Assembly (NCBI RefSeq): GCF_014042015.1
Contig: NZ_CP059493.1
Span: forward strand, 2,418,001 to 2,482,000
DNA from: Actinotalea sp. JY-7876
GTDB lineage: Bacteria; Actinomycetota; Actinomycetes; Actinomycetales; Cellulomonadaceae
Reading direction: 5' to 3'
DNA: 64,000 nt
Positions within the stretch are counted from its first letter, which is position 1. The number at the start of each line of letters is the position of its first letter. Made by a program: the position numbers and the translations under genes. This document shows positions 41,308 through 50,223 of this stretch, piece by piece. Below the pieces are notes generated by a model. That model searched no databases and had not been told where the DNA came from. It saw only the letters and a program-made list of their open reading frames with translations.

Positions 41308-44300
41308 GTGGCGGAAGTGGGCGATCCTGGCGTGTCCCAGAAGGCGGAGCACGATGCCGTGCGCGCAGCGTTCGGTGCCAACCAGTGGCTGGTGGACGAG
41401 CTCTACGAGCAGTACCTGACCGACAAGGACGCCGTCGACCCGGCGTGGTGGGACTTCTTCGAGGACTACCGCCCACGGGGTGACCAACCGGCGCCCGACG
41501 GGCAGCGGCCCGCGGCGTCGGACGGCGCCGACGGTGCGGCCACGCGGCGCGAGGCGCCCGAGGCGTCCTCCGGGCGCAACGGCGCCGCGCCCGCGCGGCG
41601 TGCCGGGTCCGACGACGCGGAGAGCCCGACGCCCGCGCCGACGACGGCCGACGAGCGTCCGGCGCCGGCGCCGCAGGCCAAGCGCTCGCCGGCCCAGGCG
41701 ACCTCGCGCACCCCCCGGGAGCCCGACGCCGAGCCGACGACGCCCCCCGAGGCGTCGGCCACCCCTGCGACGGCCCCGTACGCCGCCGTCGCGGCGGCGA
41801 AGCCGAACGCGCCCGAGGCGCCGCCCGAGGCCACCGTGGAGAAGCTGCGCGGCCCGGCCGCGCGCGTCGTGGTGAACATGGAGGCCAGCCTCGAGGTCCC
41901 GACGGCGACCTCGGTGCGCGCGGTGCCGGCCAAGCTCATGGTCGACAACCGCATCGTCATCAACAACCACCTCGCGCGCAGCCGCGGCGGCAAGGTCTCC
42001 TTCACCCACCTCATCGGGTGGGCCGTCGTCGAGGCGCTCGGCGACATGCCGGCGATGAACGCCGCCTACGCCGAGATCGACGGCAAGCCGGGGATCAAGC
42101 GCCCGGGCGCCGTGAACTTCGGGCTCGCGATCGACCTCGCCAAGCCGGACGGCACCCGCCAGCTGCTCGTGCCGGCCATCAAGGGCGCGGACCGCATGGA
42201 CTTCGGGCAGTTCGTCGCCGCGTACGAGGACGTCGTCCGCCGTGCGCGTCAGAACAAGCTCACGGTCGAGGACTTCGCGGGCACGACGATCTCGCTGACG
42301 AACCCGGGCACGCTCGGGACGGTGCACTCCGTGCCGCGCCTCATGACCGGGCAGGGCACGATCATCGGCGTCGGGGCCATGGACTACCCGGCCGAGTTCC
42401 AGGGCGCCTCCGACGAGCAGCTGGCGCGCCTCGGCGTGTCCAAGGTGCTCACGCTGACGTCGACGTACGACCACCGCATCATCCAGGGCGCGCAGTCCGG
42501 CGACTTCCTGCGGATCGTCGGCGCGAAGCTCCTCGGCGAGGGCGGGTTCTACGACCGCGTCTTCACCGCGATGCGGGTGCCGTACGAGCCCGTCCGCTGG
42601 GTGCGCGACAACACCGTCGACCAGGACACCGAGCTCGCCAAGCCCGCGCGCATCGCCGAGCTCATCCACGCCCACCGCTCACGTGGGCACCTCCTGGCCG
42701 AGACGGACCCGCTGGCCTACCGCCAGCGCAAGCACCCCGACCTGGACATCCAGAGCCACGGCCTGACGCTGTGGGACCTGGACCGGGTGTTCCCGACGGC
42801 CGGCTTCACCGGCAAGCCCAAGGCGACCCTGCGCGACATCCTCGGCCTGCTGCGCGACTCGTACTGCCGGACCATCGGCGTCGAGTACATGCACCTGCAG
42901 GACCCGCGGCAGCGGCGCTGGCTCCAGGAGCGGCTCGAGTCCGGCTACGCCCGCACGCCGCGGGAGGACCAGCTGCGGATCCTGCGCCGGCTCAACGCCG
43001 CCGAGGCGTTCGAGACGTTCCTGCAGACGAAGTTCGTCGGGCAGAAGCGCTTCTCCCTCGAGGGCGGCGAGTCGCTCATCCCGCTGCTCGACGCCGTGCT
43101 GTCGCGCGCCGCCGAGAACGGGCTGGACGAGGTCTGCGTCGGCATGTCGCACCGCGGCCGGCTGAACGTGCTCGCCAACCTCGCCGGCAAGAGCTACGGG
43201 CAGATCTTCGCGGAGTTCGAGGGCAACCAGGACCCCAAGAGCGTCCAGGGCTCGGGCGACGTGAAGTACCACCTCGGCACCGAGGGCACCTTCACCGCCG
43301 AGTCCGGCGCCACGACCAAGGTGTACCTCGCGGCCAACCCGTCGCACCTCGAGGCCGTCGACCCGGTCCTCGAGGGCATCGTGCGGGCCAAGCAGGACCG
43401 CATCGACCTGGGCGGCGACGGCTTCTCCGTGCTGCCGATCCTCATCCACGGCGACGCGGCGTTCGCGGGCCAGGGCGTGGTCGTCGAGACGCTGAACCTG
43501 GCGCAGCTGCGCGGGTACCGCACCGGCGGCACCATCCACGTCATCGTCAACAACCAGGTCGGGTTCACGACCGGGCCCTCCTCGTCCCGCTCGTCCCAGT
43601 ACGCCACCGACGTGGCCAAGGGCCTGCAGGTCCCGATCTTCCACGTCAACGGGGACGACCCCGAGGCGTGCGTGCGGGTGGCCGAGCTCGCGTTCGAGTA
43701 CCGCGAGCAGTTCGACCGCGACGTGATCATCGACATGATCTGCTACCGCCGGCGCGGCCACAACGAGGGTGACGACCCCTCGATGACGCAGCCGCTCATG
43801 TACAACCTCATCGAGGGCAAGCGGTCCGCCCGCAAGCTCTACACCGAGTCGCTCGTCAGCCGCGGCGACATCACGGTGGACGAGGCGTCGCAGGTGCTGC
43901 AGGACTACCAGAGCCAGCTCGAGCGCGTCTTCACCGAGACGCGGGACGGCGCCTACACCCCGGCCGCCTCGACCGAGCCGGTGTCGGGCCTGGAGAAGCC
44001 CGAGTCGCAGCTCGAGGACGCCGGGCGCATGGTCGGCTGGCGCACCGCTGTCGACGTCGAGGTGCTGCACCGCATCGGGCGGGCCCACGTCCGCCCGCCC
44101 GCCGGGTTCACGGTGCACCCCAAGCTCGAGCAGCTGCTCAACAAGCGGGAGCAGATGTCCCGCGAGGGCGGCATCGACTGGGGCTTCGGCGAGCTGCTCG
44201 CCTTCGGCTCCCTGCTGCTCGAGGGCACGCCCGTCCGGCTCGCCGGGCAGGACTCGCGTCGCGGCACCTTCGTGCAGCGCCACGCGGTGCTGCACGACCG

Positions 44301-45192
44301 CCGGACCGGCGCCGAGTGGACGCCGCTCGTCTACCTCTCGAGCGACCAGGCGAAGTTCTGGGTCTACGACTCCTCGCTCTCGGAGTTCGCCGCGCTCGGC
44401 TTCGAGTACGGCTACTCCGTCGAGCGCCCGGACGCCCTGGTGCTCTGGGAGGCCCAGTTCGGGGACTTCGTCAACGGCGCGCAGACGATCATCGACGAGT
44501 TCATCTCGTCCGCGGAGCAGAAGTGGGGTCAGCGGTCCTCCGTGGTGCTGCTGCTCCCCCACGGGTTCGAGGGCCAGGGCCCCGACCACTCGTCCGCCCG
44601 CATCGAGCGGTTCCTGCAGCTGTGCGCCGAGGACAACATGACCGTCGCGGCGCCGAGCACGCCGGCGTCCTACTTCCACCTGCTGCGCCGCCAGGCGTAC
44701 GACCGCCCGCGGCGCCCGCTCGTCGTGGCGACGCCCAAGTCGATGCTGCGGCTCAAGGCCGCCGCCTCGGCCGTGGAGGACTTCACGTCGGGCACGTTCC
44801 GTCCCGTCGTCGGCGAGGAGCACCTCGGCGACCCGGGCCGCGTGGACCGCGTCCTGCTGTGCTCGGGCAAGGTCTACTACGACCTGCTCGCGCAGCGGGT
44901 CAAGGCCGAGGACGACCGCACCGCGATCGTGCGCCTCGAGCAGCTCTACCCGCTCGAGGGGGCGGCGCTCGCCGAGGCCGTGCGGCCGTTCGGCGACGCC
45001 GAGGTCGTCTGGGTCCAGGAGGAGCCGGCCAACCAGGGTGCCTGGACCTTCCTGGCGCCCCAGCTCGAGGAGGTCCTCGGGCGCCCGGCACGGCGCGTCT
45101 CGCGGCCCGCGTCGGCCTCCCCGGCCGCCGGTTCGAGCAAGAAGCACGCGAGCGAGCAGGCGGCCCTGGTCCAGGAGGCCTTCGCACGCTGA
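41308..45192 (+). CDS. kgd: Multifunctional 2-oxoglutarate decarboxylase/dehydrogenase E1 with E2-like domain
   Basis: 1294 residues, GTG start (a second GTG eleven codons in is possible). N-terminal [16 protein letters not shown] segment, a Pro/Ala-rich linker (about 50-180), an E2-type acyltransferase domain with DHRIIQG (about 386-392), then the ThDP-dependent E1 domain: [14 protein letters not shown] (about 612), [11 protein letters not shown] (about 715) and a C-terminal transketolase-like region. This E2-E1 fusion (OdhA/Kgd) is the actinobacterial form of the TCA-cycle 2-oxoglutarate dehydrogenase. A TAGGGT -10-like box at 41264-41269 gives a short leader. Confidence 0.95.
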   Translation: MAEVGDPGVSQKAEHDAVRAAFGANQWLVDELYEQYLTDKDAVDPAWWDFFEDYRPRGDQPAPDGQRPAASDGADGAATRREAPEASSGRNGAAPARRAGSDDAESPTPAPTTADERPAPAPQAKRSPAQATSRTPREPDAEPTTPPEASATPATAPYAAVAAAKPNAPEAPPEATVEKLRGPAARVVVNMEASLEVPTATSVRAVPAKLMVDNRIVINNHLARSRGGKVSFTHLIGWAVVEALGDMPAMNAAYAEIDGKPGIKRPGAVNFGLAIDLAKPDGTRQLLVPAIKGADRMDFGQFVAAYEDVVRRARQNKLTVEDFAGTTISLTNPGTLGTVHSVPRLMTGQGTIIGVGAMDYPAEFQGASDEQLARLGVSKVLTLTSTYDHRIIQGAQSGDFLRIVGAKLLGEGGFYDRVFTAMRVPYEPVRWVRDNTVDQDTELAKPARIAELIHAHRSRGHLLAETDPLAYRQRKHPDLDIQSHGLTLWDLDRVFPTAGFTGKPKATLRDILGLLRDSYCRTIGVEYMHLQDPRQRRWLQERLESGYARTPREDQLRILRRLNAAEAFETFLQTKFVGQKRFSLEGGESLIPLLDAVLSRAAENGLDEVCVGMSHRGRLNVLANLAGKSYGQIFAEFEGNQDPKSVQGSGDVKYHLGTEGTFTAESGATTKVYLAANPSHLEAVDPVLEGIVRAKQDRIDLGGDGFSVLPILIHGDAAFAGQGVVVETLNLAQLRGYRTGGTIHVIVNNQVGFTTGPSSSRSSQYATDVAKGLQVPIFHVNGDDPEACVRVAELAFEYREQFDRDVIIDMICYRRRGHNEGDDPSMTQPLMYNLIEGKRSARKLYTESLVSRGDITVDEASQVLQDYQSQLERVFTETRDGAYTPAASTEPVSGLEKPESQLEDAGRMVGWRTAVDVEVLHRIGRAHVRPPAGFTVHPKLEQLLNKREQMSREGGIDWGFGELLAFGSLLLEGTPVRLAGQDSRRGTFVQRHAVLHDRRTGAEWTPLVYLSSDQAKFWVYDSSLSEFAALGFEYGYSVERPDALVLWEAQFGDFVNGAQTIIDEFISSAEQKWGQRSSVVLLLPHGFEGQGPDHSSARIERFLQLCAEDNMTVAAPSTPASYFHLLRRQAYDRPRRPLVVATPKSMLRLKAAASAVEDFTSGTFRPVVGEEHLGDPGRVDRVLLCSGKVYYDLLAQRVKAEDDRTAIVRLEQLYPLEGAALAEAVRPFGDAEVVWVQEEPANQGAWTFLAPQLEEVLGRPARRVSRPASASPAAGSSKKHASEQAALVQEAFAR

Positions 45193-45197
45193 GCAGG

Positions 45198-45233
45198 ACG
45201 ACGGCGGGTGCCCGACGGGGCGCCCGCCGTCGT
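45198..45233. terminator. Bidirectional hairpin between kgd and the AraC-type gene
   Basis: Stem ACGACGGCGGGTGCC paired with GGCGCCCGCCGTCGT (one G-T pair) around a 5-6 nt loop, between convergent stops at 45192 and 45250. Confidence 0.75.
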
Positions 45234-45249
45234 CGTCGCTGCGCCCGCG

Positions 45250-46221
45250 TCAGGACGCTCGGTCGCGCTCCGCGGCGGTCCGCGTGCCGAAGGTCCGCCG
45301 GTAGGCGGCCGGCGTCGTGCCGAGCTCGCGGGCGAAGTGGTGCCGCATACCCGCCGCCCCCCCGAAGCCGGCGCGACGGCCGACCTCCTCGATCGCGAGG
45401 TCGGTGCGCTCGAGCAGCTCCTGGGCCCGCAGGAGGCGCTGCCGGGCGGTCCACGACGCCGGCGTCGTGCCCGTCGCGGCGCGGAACCGGCGCGCGAACG
45501 TGCGCTCGGACATCTGCGCCCGGCGTGCGAGGCCGGGCACCGTGATCTCCTCGTCGAGGTGCTGCTCCACCCAGGCGAGCAGCGGGGCGAGGTCGCCCTC
45601 GGGCGTCGGGACGGCGTGGTCGACGTACTGCGCCTGGCCGCCGTCGCGGTGCGGCGGGACCACCATGCGGCGCGCGATCGCGGCGGCGGCCGCCGCGCCG
45701 CGCTCCTGCCGCACGAGGTGCAGGCCGGCGTCGATCCCGGCCGCGGTCCCGGCGCTGGTGACCACCCTGCGGTCCTCGACGTACAGCACGGCCGGGTCCA
45801 CCACCGCCGCGGGGTGCTCGCGCGCCAGCTGCGCCGCGTACATCCAGTGCGTGGTGCAGCGCCGCCCGTCGAGCAGGCCGGCGCGGGCGAGCGCGAACGC
45901 GCCGCTGCAGACGCTCAGCAGCCACGCGCCCCGGCGCTCCGCGGCACGCAGCACGTCGAGCACGTCCTCGTGCACCTCGCGGTCGGAGCCGTACGCGGGC
46001 ACCACGACGAGGTCGGCGGCGGCCGCGGCGTCGAGGCCGTCGCGGATCACGAGGTCCATCCCGACCTTCGTGGGGACCACGCCGGGCACCGGGGTGCACA
46101 GCGTCAGGTCGAAGGCCGGGCCACCCGTGTCGCGGCGGTCGATGCCGAAGATCTCGCACACGACCCCGAGCTCGAACGGGGCGACCCCCGGCAGGACGAC
46201 GGCTGCGACGGAGCGGAGCAT
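45250..46221 (-). CDS. GlxA-type regulator: DJ-1/PfpI domain fused to AraC helix-turn-helix
   Basis: 323 residues, ATG at 46221. N-terminal class-I glutamine-amidotransferase-like fold (SVAAVVLPGVAPFELGVVCE; LLSVCSGAFALARAGLLDGR, with the elbow Cys; TSAGTAAGIDAGLHLV) and C-terminal AraC domain (TVPGLARRAQMSERTFARRF; AGFGGAAGMRHHFARELGTT). Such proteins regulate catabolic genes, with the DJ-1 part as an effector sensor. The divergent small gene and the palindrome between them are likely targets. Confidence 0.88.
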   Translation of the reverse strand: MLRSVAAVVLPGVAPFELGVVCEIFGIDRRDTGGPAFDLTLCTPVPGVVPTKVGMDLVIRDGLDAAAAADLVVVPAYGSDREVHEDVLDVLRAAERRGAWLLSVCSGAFALARAGLLDGRRCTTHWMYAAQLAREHPAAVVDPAVLYVEDRRVVTSAGTAAGIDAGLHLVRQERGAAAAAAIARRMVVPPHRDGGQAQYVDHAVPTPEGDLAPLLAWVEQHLDEEITVPGLARRAQMSERTFARRFRAATGTTPASWTARQRLLRAQELLERTDLAIEEVGRRAGFGGAAGMRHHFARELGTTPAAYRRTFGTRTAAERDRAS

Positions 46222-46274
46222 GGCCGCAGCCTCCCACGGGTTGTGTCCGGAAGTCGACGAACTACGGCTCTTCT

Positions 46275-46286
46275 GCCACTCGTGGC
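46275..46286. promoter_or_regulatory. Palindrome in the divergent promoter region
   Basis: Perfect GCCAC-TC-GTGGC inverted repeat between the start of the AraC-type regulator (46221, minus) and the small membrane gene (46316, plus). Candidate autoregulatory site. Confidence 0.4.
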
Positions 46287-46315
46287 GCGATTTCTTAGCT
46301 CGCAGACTTTCTGCC

Positions 46316-46480
46316 ATGACCGCGCTGCTGCTCCTCGCCTCGACCCTCCTGCTCACGGCGCTCCTCGTCGCCGTCGTGCGCGCCGTCCGCCGCGACGGGT
46401 ACGGCCACCGCCCGCCCCCGCGGTCGCGCGCGGCCGACCTCCTGGCGGCGTCGGACCGCTGGGCGCCGCGCCCCGGCTGA
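46316..46480 (+). CDS. Small single-pass membrane protein
   Basis: 54 residues from ATG 46316: one strong N-terminal membrane helix (TALLLLASTLLLTALLVAVV), a basic stop-transfer RAVRRDGYGHR and a short Pro/Arg/Ala-rich cytoplasmic tail. No ribosome site stands out. Divergent from the AraC-type gene, so possibly regulated by it. Function unknown. Confidence 0.55.
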   Translation: MTALLLLASTLLLTALLVAVVRAVRRDGYGHRPPPRSRAADLLAASDRWAPRPG

Positions 46481-46567
46481 GCGGTCGACCCTCTGCCGCG
46501 CGTCGCGCGCCGACTGACGCGGCTCCTCGGCCAGACTGGCAGGCACCGACCTGACAGGAGGACAGAG

Positions 46568-47173
46568 GTGAACCCCGCCCGGCGCATCTGCGTGATCGGC
46601 GACGAGCTCGTCGCCGGCACCGGCGACCCCAAGGCCCTCGGCTGGGTGGGACGCGTCGCCGCGCGCACCCCCCTGGAGCCCCGCCCGCACGTCCTGACGC
46701 TCGCGGTCCCGTACGAGACGACCACCGCGCTGTCGGGCCGGTGGCAGGCGGAGACGGCGCCCCGCTTCGGCGCCCCGCCCGAGCAGGGTCAGCACCACCT
46801 CGTGATCGGCCTCGGCCACGCCGACCTGACGGCCGGCCTCTCGCTGGCGCGCAGCCGGCTGAACCTGGCGAACATCCTCGACGTGGCGGACTCCCAGCGC
46901 CTGGCCACGTTCGTCGTGGGGCCGCCGCCGAGCGCGCGGCTGGACGCCGACCGCCAGGCGGAGCTGTCGGCGGCCTTCGCCGACGTCGCGGCCCGGCGGC
47001 GGGTGCCCTACGTCGACACGTACACGCCCCTGGCCCGCCACGAGCAGTGGCTCGCCGACCTCGCCGCGTCGGACGGCACGATGCCGGGCCAGGCGGGCTA
47101 CGGCCTCATGGCGTGGCTGGTCCTGCACACCGGGTGGCTCCGGTGGCTCGGCCTGCCCGAGGACGCCGTCTGA
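46568..47173 (+). CDS. SGNH/GDSL-type hydrolase
   Basis: 201 residues, GTG start with AGGAGGACAGAG upstream. N-terminal ICVIGDELVAGTGDPKALGW is the block-I strand, but the usual catalytic Ser (GDS) is Glu (GDE) here. Later blocks: LGHADLTAG in the place of G-x-N-D, and a terminal DGTMPGQAGYGLMAWLV where D-x-x-H is expected; the His is not clear. The fold assignment is likely, the activity doubtful. Convergent with the pilT-like gene, 10 bp apart. Confidence 0.65.
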   Translation: MNPARRICVIGDELVAGTGDPKALGWVGRVAARTPLEPRPHVLTLAVPYETTTALSGRWQAETAPRFGAPPEQGQHHLVIGLGHADLTAGLSLARSRLNLANILDVADSQRLATFVVGPPPSARLDADRQAELSAAFADVAARRRVPYVDTYTPLARHEQWLADLAASDGTMPGQAGYGLMAWLVLHTGWLRWLGLPEDAV

Positions 47174-47183
47174 GGCACCGCCC

Positions 47184-48272
47184 TCAGCGCACGACCCCGG
47201 CGCCGCGGAGCTCGATCGTCAGGTCCTGCGGGTTGGTCGAGACCAGGCACGCGTCCTCGTAGGTCACCACCCCGTCCCGCACGAGGCGGAAGAGGTGCTG
47301 GTCGAACGTCTGCATCTGGTAGTACTCCCCCTCCTTGATCAGGTCGTGGAGGGGCGGGGCGTCGTACGGGTCGGCGATCGCGTCCGCCGTGCGTCCCGTG
47401 TTGACCAGGACCTCGACCACAGCGACGCGCCCCGTGCCGTCGGCCTTGCGCACGAGGCGCTGGGAGACGATCCCCCGCAGCGCCTGGGCGAGCGCGTGGC
47501 GCACCTGCTTCTGCTCGTGCGGCGGGAAGAAGTCGACGACGCGGTTGACGGTCTCCTGCGCGTCGATCGTGTGGAGGGTCGACATGACGAGGTGGCCGGT
47601 CTCGGCCGCCGACAGGGCCGCGCGCACCGTCTCGACGTCACGCATCTCCCCCACCAGGATGACGTCCGGGTCCTGACGCATCGCGGCGCGCAGCGCGACG
47701 GTGAAGTCGGCCGTGTCGAACCGGACCTCGCGCTGGGAGACGATCGCCTTCTTGTCGGGGTGCAGGATCTCGATCGGGTCCTCGATCGTGACGATGTTGC
47801 ACTCCTTGACGGTGTTCACGAGGTCCACCATCGAGGCGAGCGTCGTCGTCTTGCCCGAGCCGGTCGGCCCCGTGACGAGCACCAGGCCGCGCGGCTCCAG
47901 CGCGAGCTCGCCCAGCACGGAGGGCAGCGCGAGCTCGGCGAGCGACTGGGCACCGAACGCCACCCGCCGGAAGACGAGGCCGAGCGTGCCGCGGGCCTGG
48001 TAGGCGTTGACGCGGAACCGGCCCACGCCGGGCAAGGAGAAGGCGAAGTCCGCCTCGTGCGACGTCGCGAAGGCGTCGACCATCTCCGGCGGGATCACCT
48101 CGGAGACCATGTGCGCGGTGTCCGCCGGGCGCAGGTCGCGTACCTGGAGACGCCGCAGGCGCCCGTCCACGCGCACGCGCGGGGCGGACCCGACCTTGCA
48201 GTGCAGGTCCGAGCCGTCGCTCGCGACCAGGGCGTGCAGGAGGGGGATGACGGACTCCGGCGCTTCACTCAC
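47184..48272 (-). CDS. PilT-like type IV pilus retraction ATPase
   Basis: 362 residues, GTG start at 48272. N-terminal PAS-like domain (SDGSDLHCKVGSAPRVRVDG), then the secretion-ATPase core: Walker A GPTGSGKTTT (135-144), Asp box TIEDPIE, atypical Walker B VGEMRD, and His box STLHTIDAQETVNRVVDFFP, with AIRSQ-like PilT motif LRGIVSQRLV. Cytoplasmic hexamer that pulls in type IV pili. No pilin genes neighbour it, so partners must lie elsewhere. Confidence 0.88.
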   Translation of the reverse strand: MSEAPESVIPLLHALVASDGSDLHCKVGSAPRVRVDGRLRRLQVRDLRPADTAHMVSEVIPPEMVDAFATSHEADFAFSLPGVGRFRVNAYQARGTLGLVFRRVAFGAQSLAELALPSVLGELALEPRGLVLVTGPTGSGKTTTLASMVDLVNTVKECNIVTIEDPIEILHPDKKAIVSQREVRFDTADFTVALRAAMRQDPDVILVGEMRDVETVRAALSAAETGHLVMSTLHTIDAQETVNRVVDFFPPHEQKQVRHALAQALRGIVSQRLVRKADGTGRVAVVEVLVNTGRTADAIADPYDAPPLHDLIKEGEYYQMQTFDQHLFRLVRDGVVTYEDACLVSTNPQDLTIELRGAGVVR

Positions 48273-48383
48273 CTGAGGTGGATCGGATCGCGGGCGCGCG
48301 AACTTGAGCCTCGCGTGGGTGTGGGACCATGGAGGCCGCCGGGAGCCCGTTCGGGTCCTGCGAATGACAGCAAGGAGCACGCG

Positions 48384-48458
48384 ATGAGCAAGCGCGGACG
48401 CAAGCGCCGTTCCCGCAAGGGCAGCGCAGCCAACCACGGCAACCGCCCCAACGCCTGA
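48384..48458 (+). CDS. Ribosomal protein bL37 (AURKAIP1/COX24 type)
   Basis: 24 residues, ATG 48384 with AAGGAG 7 nt upstream. MSKRGRKRRSRKGSAANHG then NRPNA matches the tiny, very basic actinobacterial large-subunit protein bL37 in length and pattern. Often unannotated because of its size. It is divergent from the pilT-like gene and followed by a strong hairpin. Its place next to rsrA-sigR is my observation here. Confidence 0.85.
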   Translation: MSKRGRKRRSRKGSAANHGNRPNA

Positions 48459-48464
48459 GCCGTC

Positions 48465-48493
48465 GGCGGTGGGCGGCCCCGGCCCCCACCGCC
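48465..48493. terminator. Hairpin between bL37 and rsrA
   Basis: GGCGGTGGG pairs with CCCACCGCC around an 11-nt loop, between convergent stops at 48458 and 48510. Confidence 0.7.
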
Positions 48494-48509
48494 CGGTTCA
48501 GCCGGCGCG

Positions 48510-48800
48510 CTACCCGCCCAGCGTGCGGGTCCGCAGCACGCTCAGCTGCTCCCGGATGCGCAGGTGCAGCTCCGGCGGCGCGCAGTCGGAGCAGGACCGC
48601 TTGACCAGGCGCTTGACGTGGTCCTCGATGTCGTACTGGGCCAGGCAAGGCTCGCAGTCCGCCAGGTGCGCGCGGATCTGGTCGCCCTCGGCCTCGCCGA
48701 TCTCGGCGTCCAGGAACACGAAGAGCTTGCGCAGGGCCTCGGCGCAGTCCAGGCCGCCCGGCCCGACCGCCTGCCCCTCCTGAGTGGTCTCGTCCGTCAC
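48510..48800 (-). CDS. rsrA: RsrA-type zinc anti-sigma factor (thiol-redox sensor)
   Basis: 96 residues; GTG at 48800 overlaps the sigR stop (GTGA). It has the ZAS motif H-x3-C-x2-C (HLADCEPC), an upstream Cys (GLDCAEAL) and a C-terminal SCSDC, the Cys set that in RsrA switches between zinc-bound thiols (binds SigR) and a disulfide (releases SigR). Co-transcribed with sigR. Confidence 0.9.
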   Translation of the reverse strand: MTDETTQEGQAVGPGGLDCAEALRKLFVFLDAEIGEAEGDQIRAHLADCEPCLAQYDIEDHVKRLVKRSCSDCAPPELHLRIREQLSVLRTRTLGG

Positions 48801-49504
48801 TGGGAGCCTCCCTCGGCGGCAGGGACGAGCCCGCGCTCGCGGGCGTAGTCGGTGAGGAGCTCGCGCAGCTGGCGGCGCCCCCGGTGCAGGCGGGACATCA
48901 CGGTGCCGATCGGCGTGCCCATGATCTCCGCGATCTCCTTGTAGGAGAACCCCTCGACGTCGGCGAGGTACACGGCCATCCGGAAGTCCTCGCCGATCGC
49001 CCGGAGCGCGTCCTTGACGTCCGCGTCCGCGAGCGCGTCCAGCGCCTCGGCCTCCGCCGACCGCAGGCCGGCGGACGTGTGGGAGGCCGCCCGCGCGATC
49101 TGCCAGTCCTCGATGTCCTCGGTGGCGGACTTCTGCGGCTCGCGCTGCTTCTTGCGGTACGTGTTGATGAACGTGTTCGTCAGGATCCGGTACAGCCACG
49201 CCTTGAGGTTGGTCCCGGGCCGGTACTGGTGGAACGCCGCGAACGCCTTGAGGATCGTCTCCTGGACCAGGTCCTCGGCGTCGGTCGGGTTGCGCGTCAT
49301 CCGCAGGGCGGCCGAGTAGAGCTGGTCGACATGGACCAGGGCTTCGGCCTCGAACCGCGCGGCGCGGGTGTCGGCATCCTCCTCCGGCGCGCGCTGGGTG
49401 TCCTCGCTCATCGTCACCGAGCCTAGTGCCAGCACGGGTCCTCGGCTCGGCGCCGACAGGCGCACGCCCACCCCGCGCGGCGGGGCCAGGAGGACGGTGC
49501 TCAT
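48797..49504 (-). CDS. sigR: SigR-type ECF sigma factor (thiol-oxidative stress)
   Basis: 235 residues from ATG 49504; an internal start (GTG 49417 or ATG 49411) would give a short form of about 204-206 residues. Region 2: [20 protein letters not shown] and [20 protein letters not shown]; region 4: [37 protein letters not shown]. The 30-residue extension of the long form mirrors the SigR' isoform of Streptomyces. A SigR-type promoter sits about 10 bp before the upstream ATG, so stress-induced mRNA would be nearly leaderless for the long form. Controlled by the coupled rsrA. Confidence 0.92.
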   Translation of the reverse strand: MSTVLLAPPRGVGVRLSAPSRGPVLALGSVTMSEDTQRAPEEDADTRAARFEAEALVHVDQLYSAALRMTRNPTDAEDLVQETILKAFAAFHQYRPGTNLKAWLYRILTNTFINTYRKKQREPQKSATEDIEDWQIARAASHTSAGLRSAEAEALDALADADVKDALRAIGEDFRMAVYLADVEGFSYKEIAEIMGTPIGTVMSRLHRGRRQLRELLTDYARERGLVPAAEGGSQ

Positions 49505-49513
49505 GCCGTGCGC

Positions 49514-49540
49514 AACGCCGCGGTCGCGGGAGGCATTCCC
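49514..49540 (-). promoter_or_regulatory. SigR-dependent autoregulatory promoter
   Basis: On the minus strand GGGAAT (49540-49535), 18 bp, GTTG (49516-49513), matching the SigR consensus GGAAT-N18-GTT. It lies just upstream of sigR ATG 49504. Confidence 0.85.
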
Positions 49541-49585
49541 GGCACGTTAGCGTGCGAGGGCTACGCCGAGCGCTAGGAGACGTCG

Positions 49586-50173
49586 ATGATGGTCCGTCGG
49601 ATCGCCAGGCCCCTGTTCGCCGCATGGTTCGTCTCGGAAGGGCTGGACGCGGCACGCCGACCGGACCCGCACGTCGCACGCACCACGGCCGCCTGGCAGA
49701 GCCTGGGCGGCGGGCGCCTGCCCGACCCTGTCGACGAGCACCGCCTGCGCCAGCTCGTGCGCGCGCACGGCGTGCTGATGGCGGTCGCGGCGTTCCTCCT
49801 GGCCGTCGGCCGGGCCCCGCGCACCTCCGGGCTGGTCCTCGCCGGCCTGACCGTGCCGCTCGCCGTCGTGAACCAGCCCTTCGGCCGGCCCGCACGCGTG
49901 GTCGCGACCGCGTCCGAGGCCGCCGAGGCGACGTCGGCGGGCCGCAAGCGGTTCGGGCGGCCGATCGGCGCGACGGGCGGCGTCGGGTCGTCCGTGCGAC
50001 CGGGCGGCGCTGACCGGGCCGTGATCCGCGAGCGCTTCCTGCGCAACCTCACGATGATCGGCGGCGCCCTCCTGGCCGCCGCCGACACGCAGGGGCGCCC
50101 CGGGCTCGCCTGGCGCGTCGAGCAGGCCCGGGCGGCCCGCAGCGCCGTGCGCGAGGCCCGCCGCGCCGCCTGA
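49586..50173 (+). CDS. DoxX-like membrane protein
   Basis: 195 residues; ATG 49586 with TAGGAGACGTCG upstream (a second ATG follows directly). RRIARPLFAAWFVSEGLDAA at the start and repeated hydrophobic segments (GVLMAVAAFLLAVGR; LVLAGLTVPLAVVNQPFG; LRNLTMIGGALLAAADTQG) fit DoxX proteins, which in mycobacteria link to thiol and oxidative stress. It is divergent from sigR with about 80 bp between starts, so it shares the stress promoter region. Confidence 0.75.
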   Translation: MMVRRIARPLFAAWFVSEGLDAARRPDPHVARTTAAWQSLGGGRLPDPVDEHRLRQLVRAHGVLMAVAAFLLAVGRAPRTSGLVLAGLTVPLAVVNQPFGRPARVVATASEAAEATSAGRKRFGRPIGATGGVGSSVRPGGADRAVIRERFLRNLTMIGGALLAAADTQGRPGLAWRVEQARAARSAVREARRAA

Positions 50174-50223
50174 CGCCGGACGGCGCCAGCACCGGCGCCG
50201 CGCGCGCCGGTAGCCTCGGCAGC

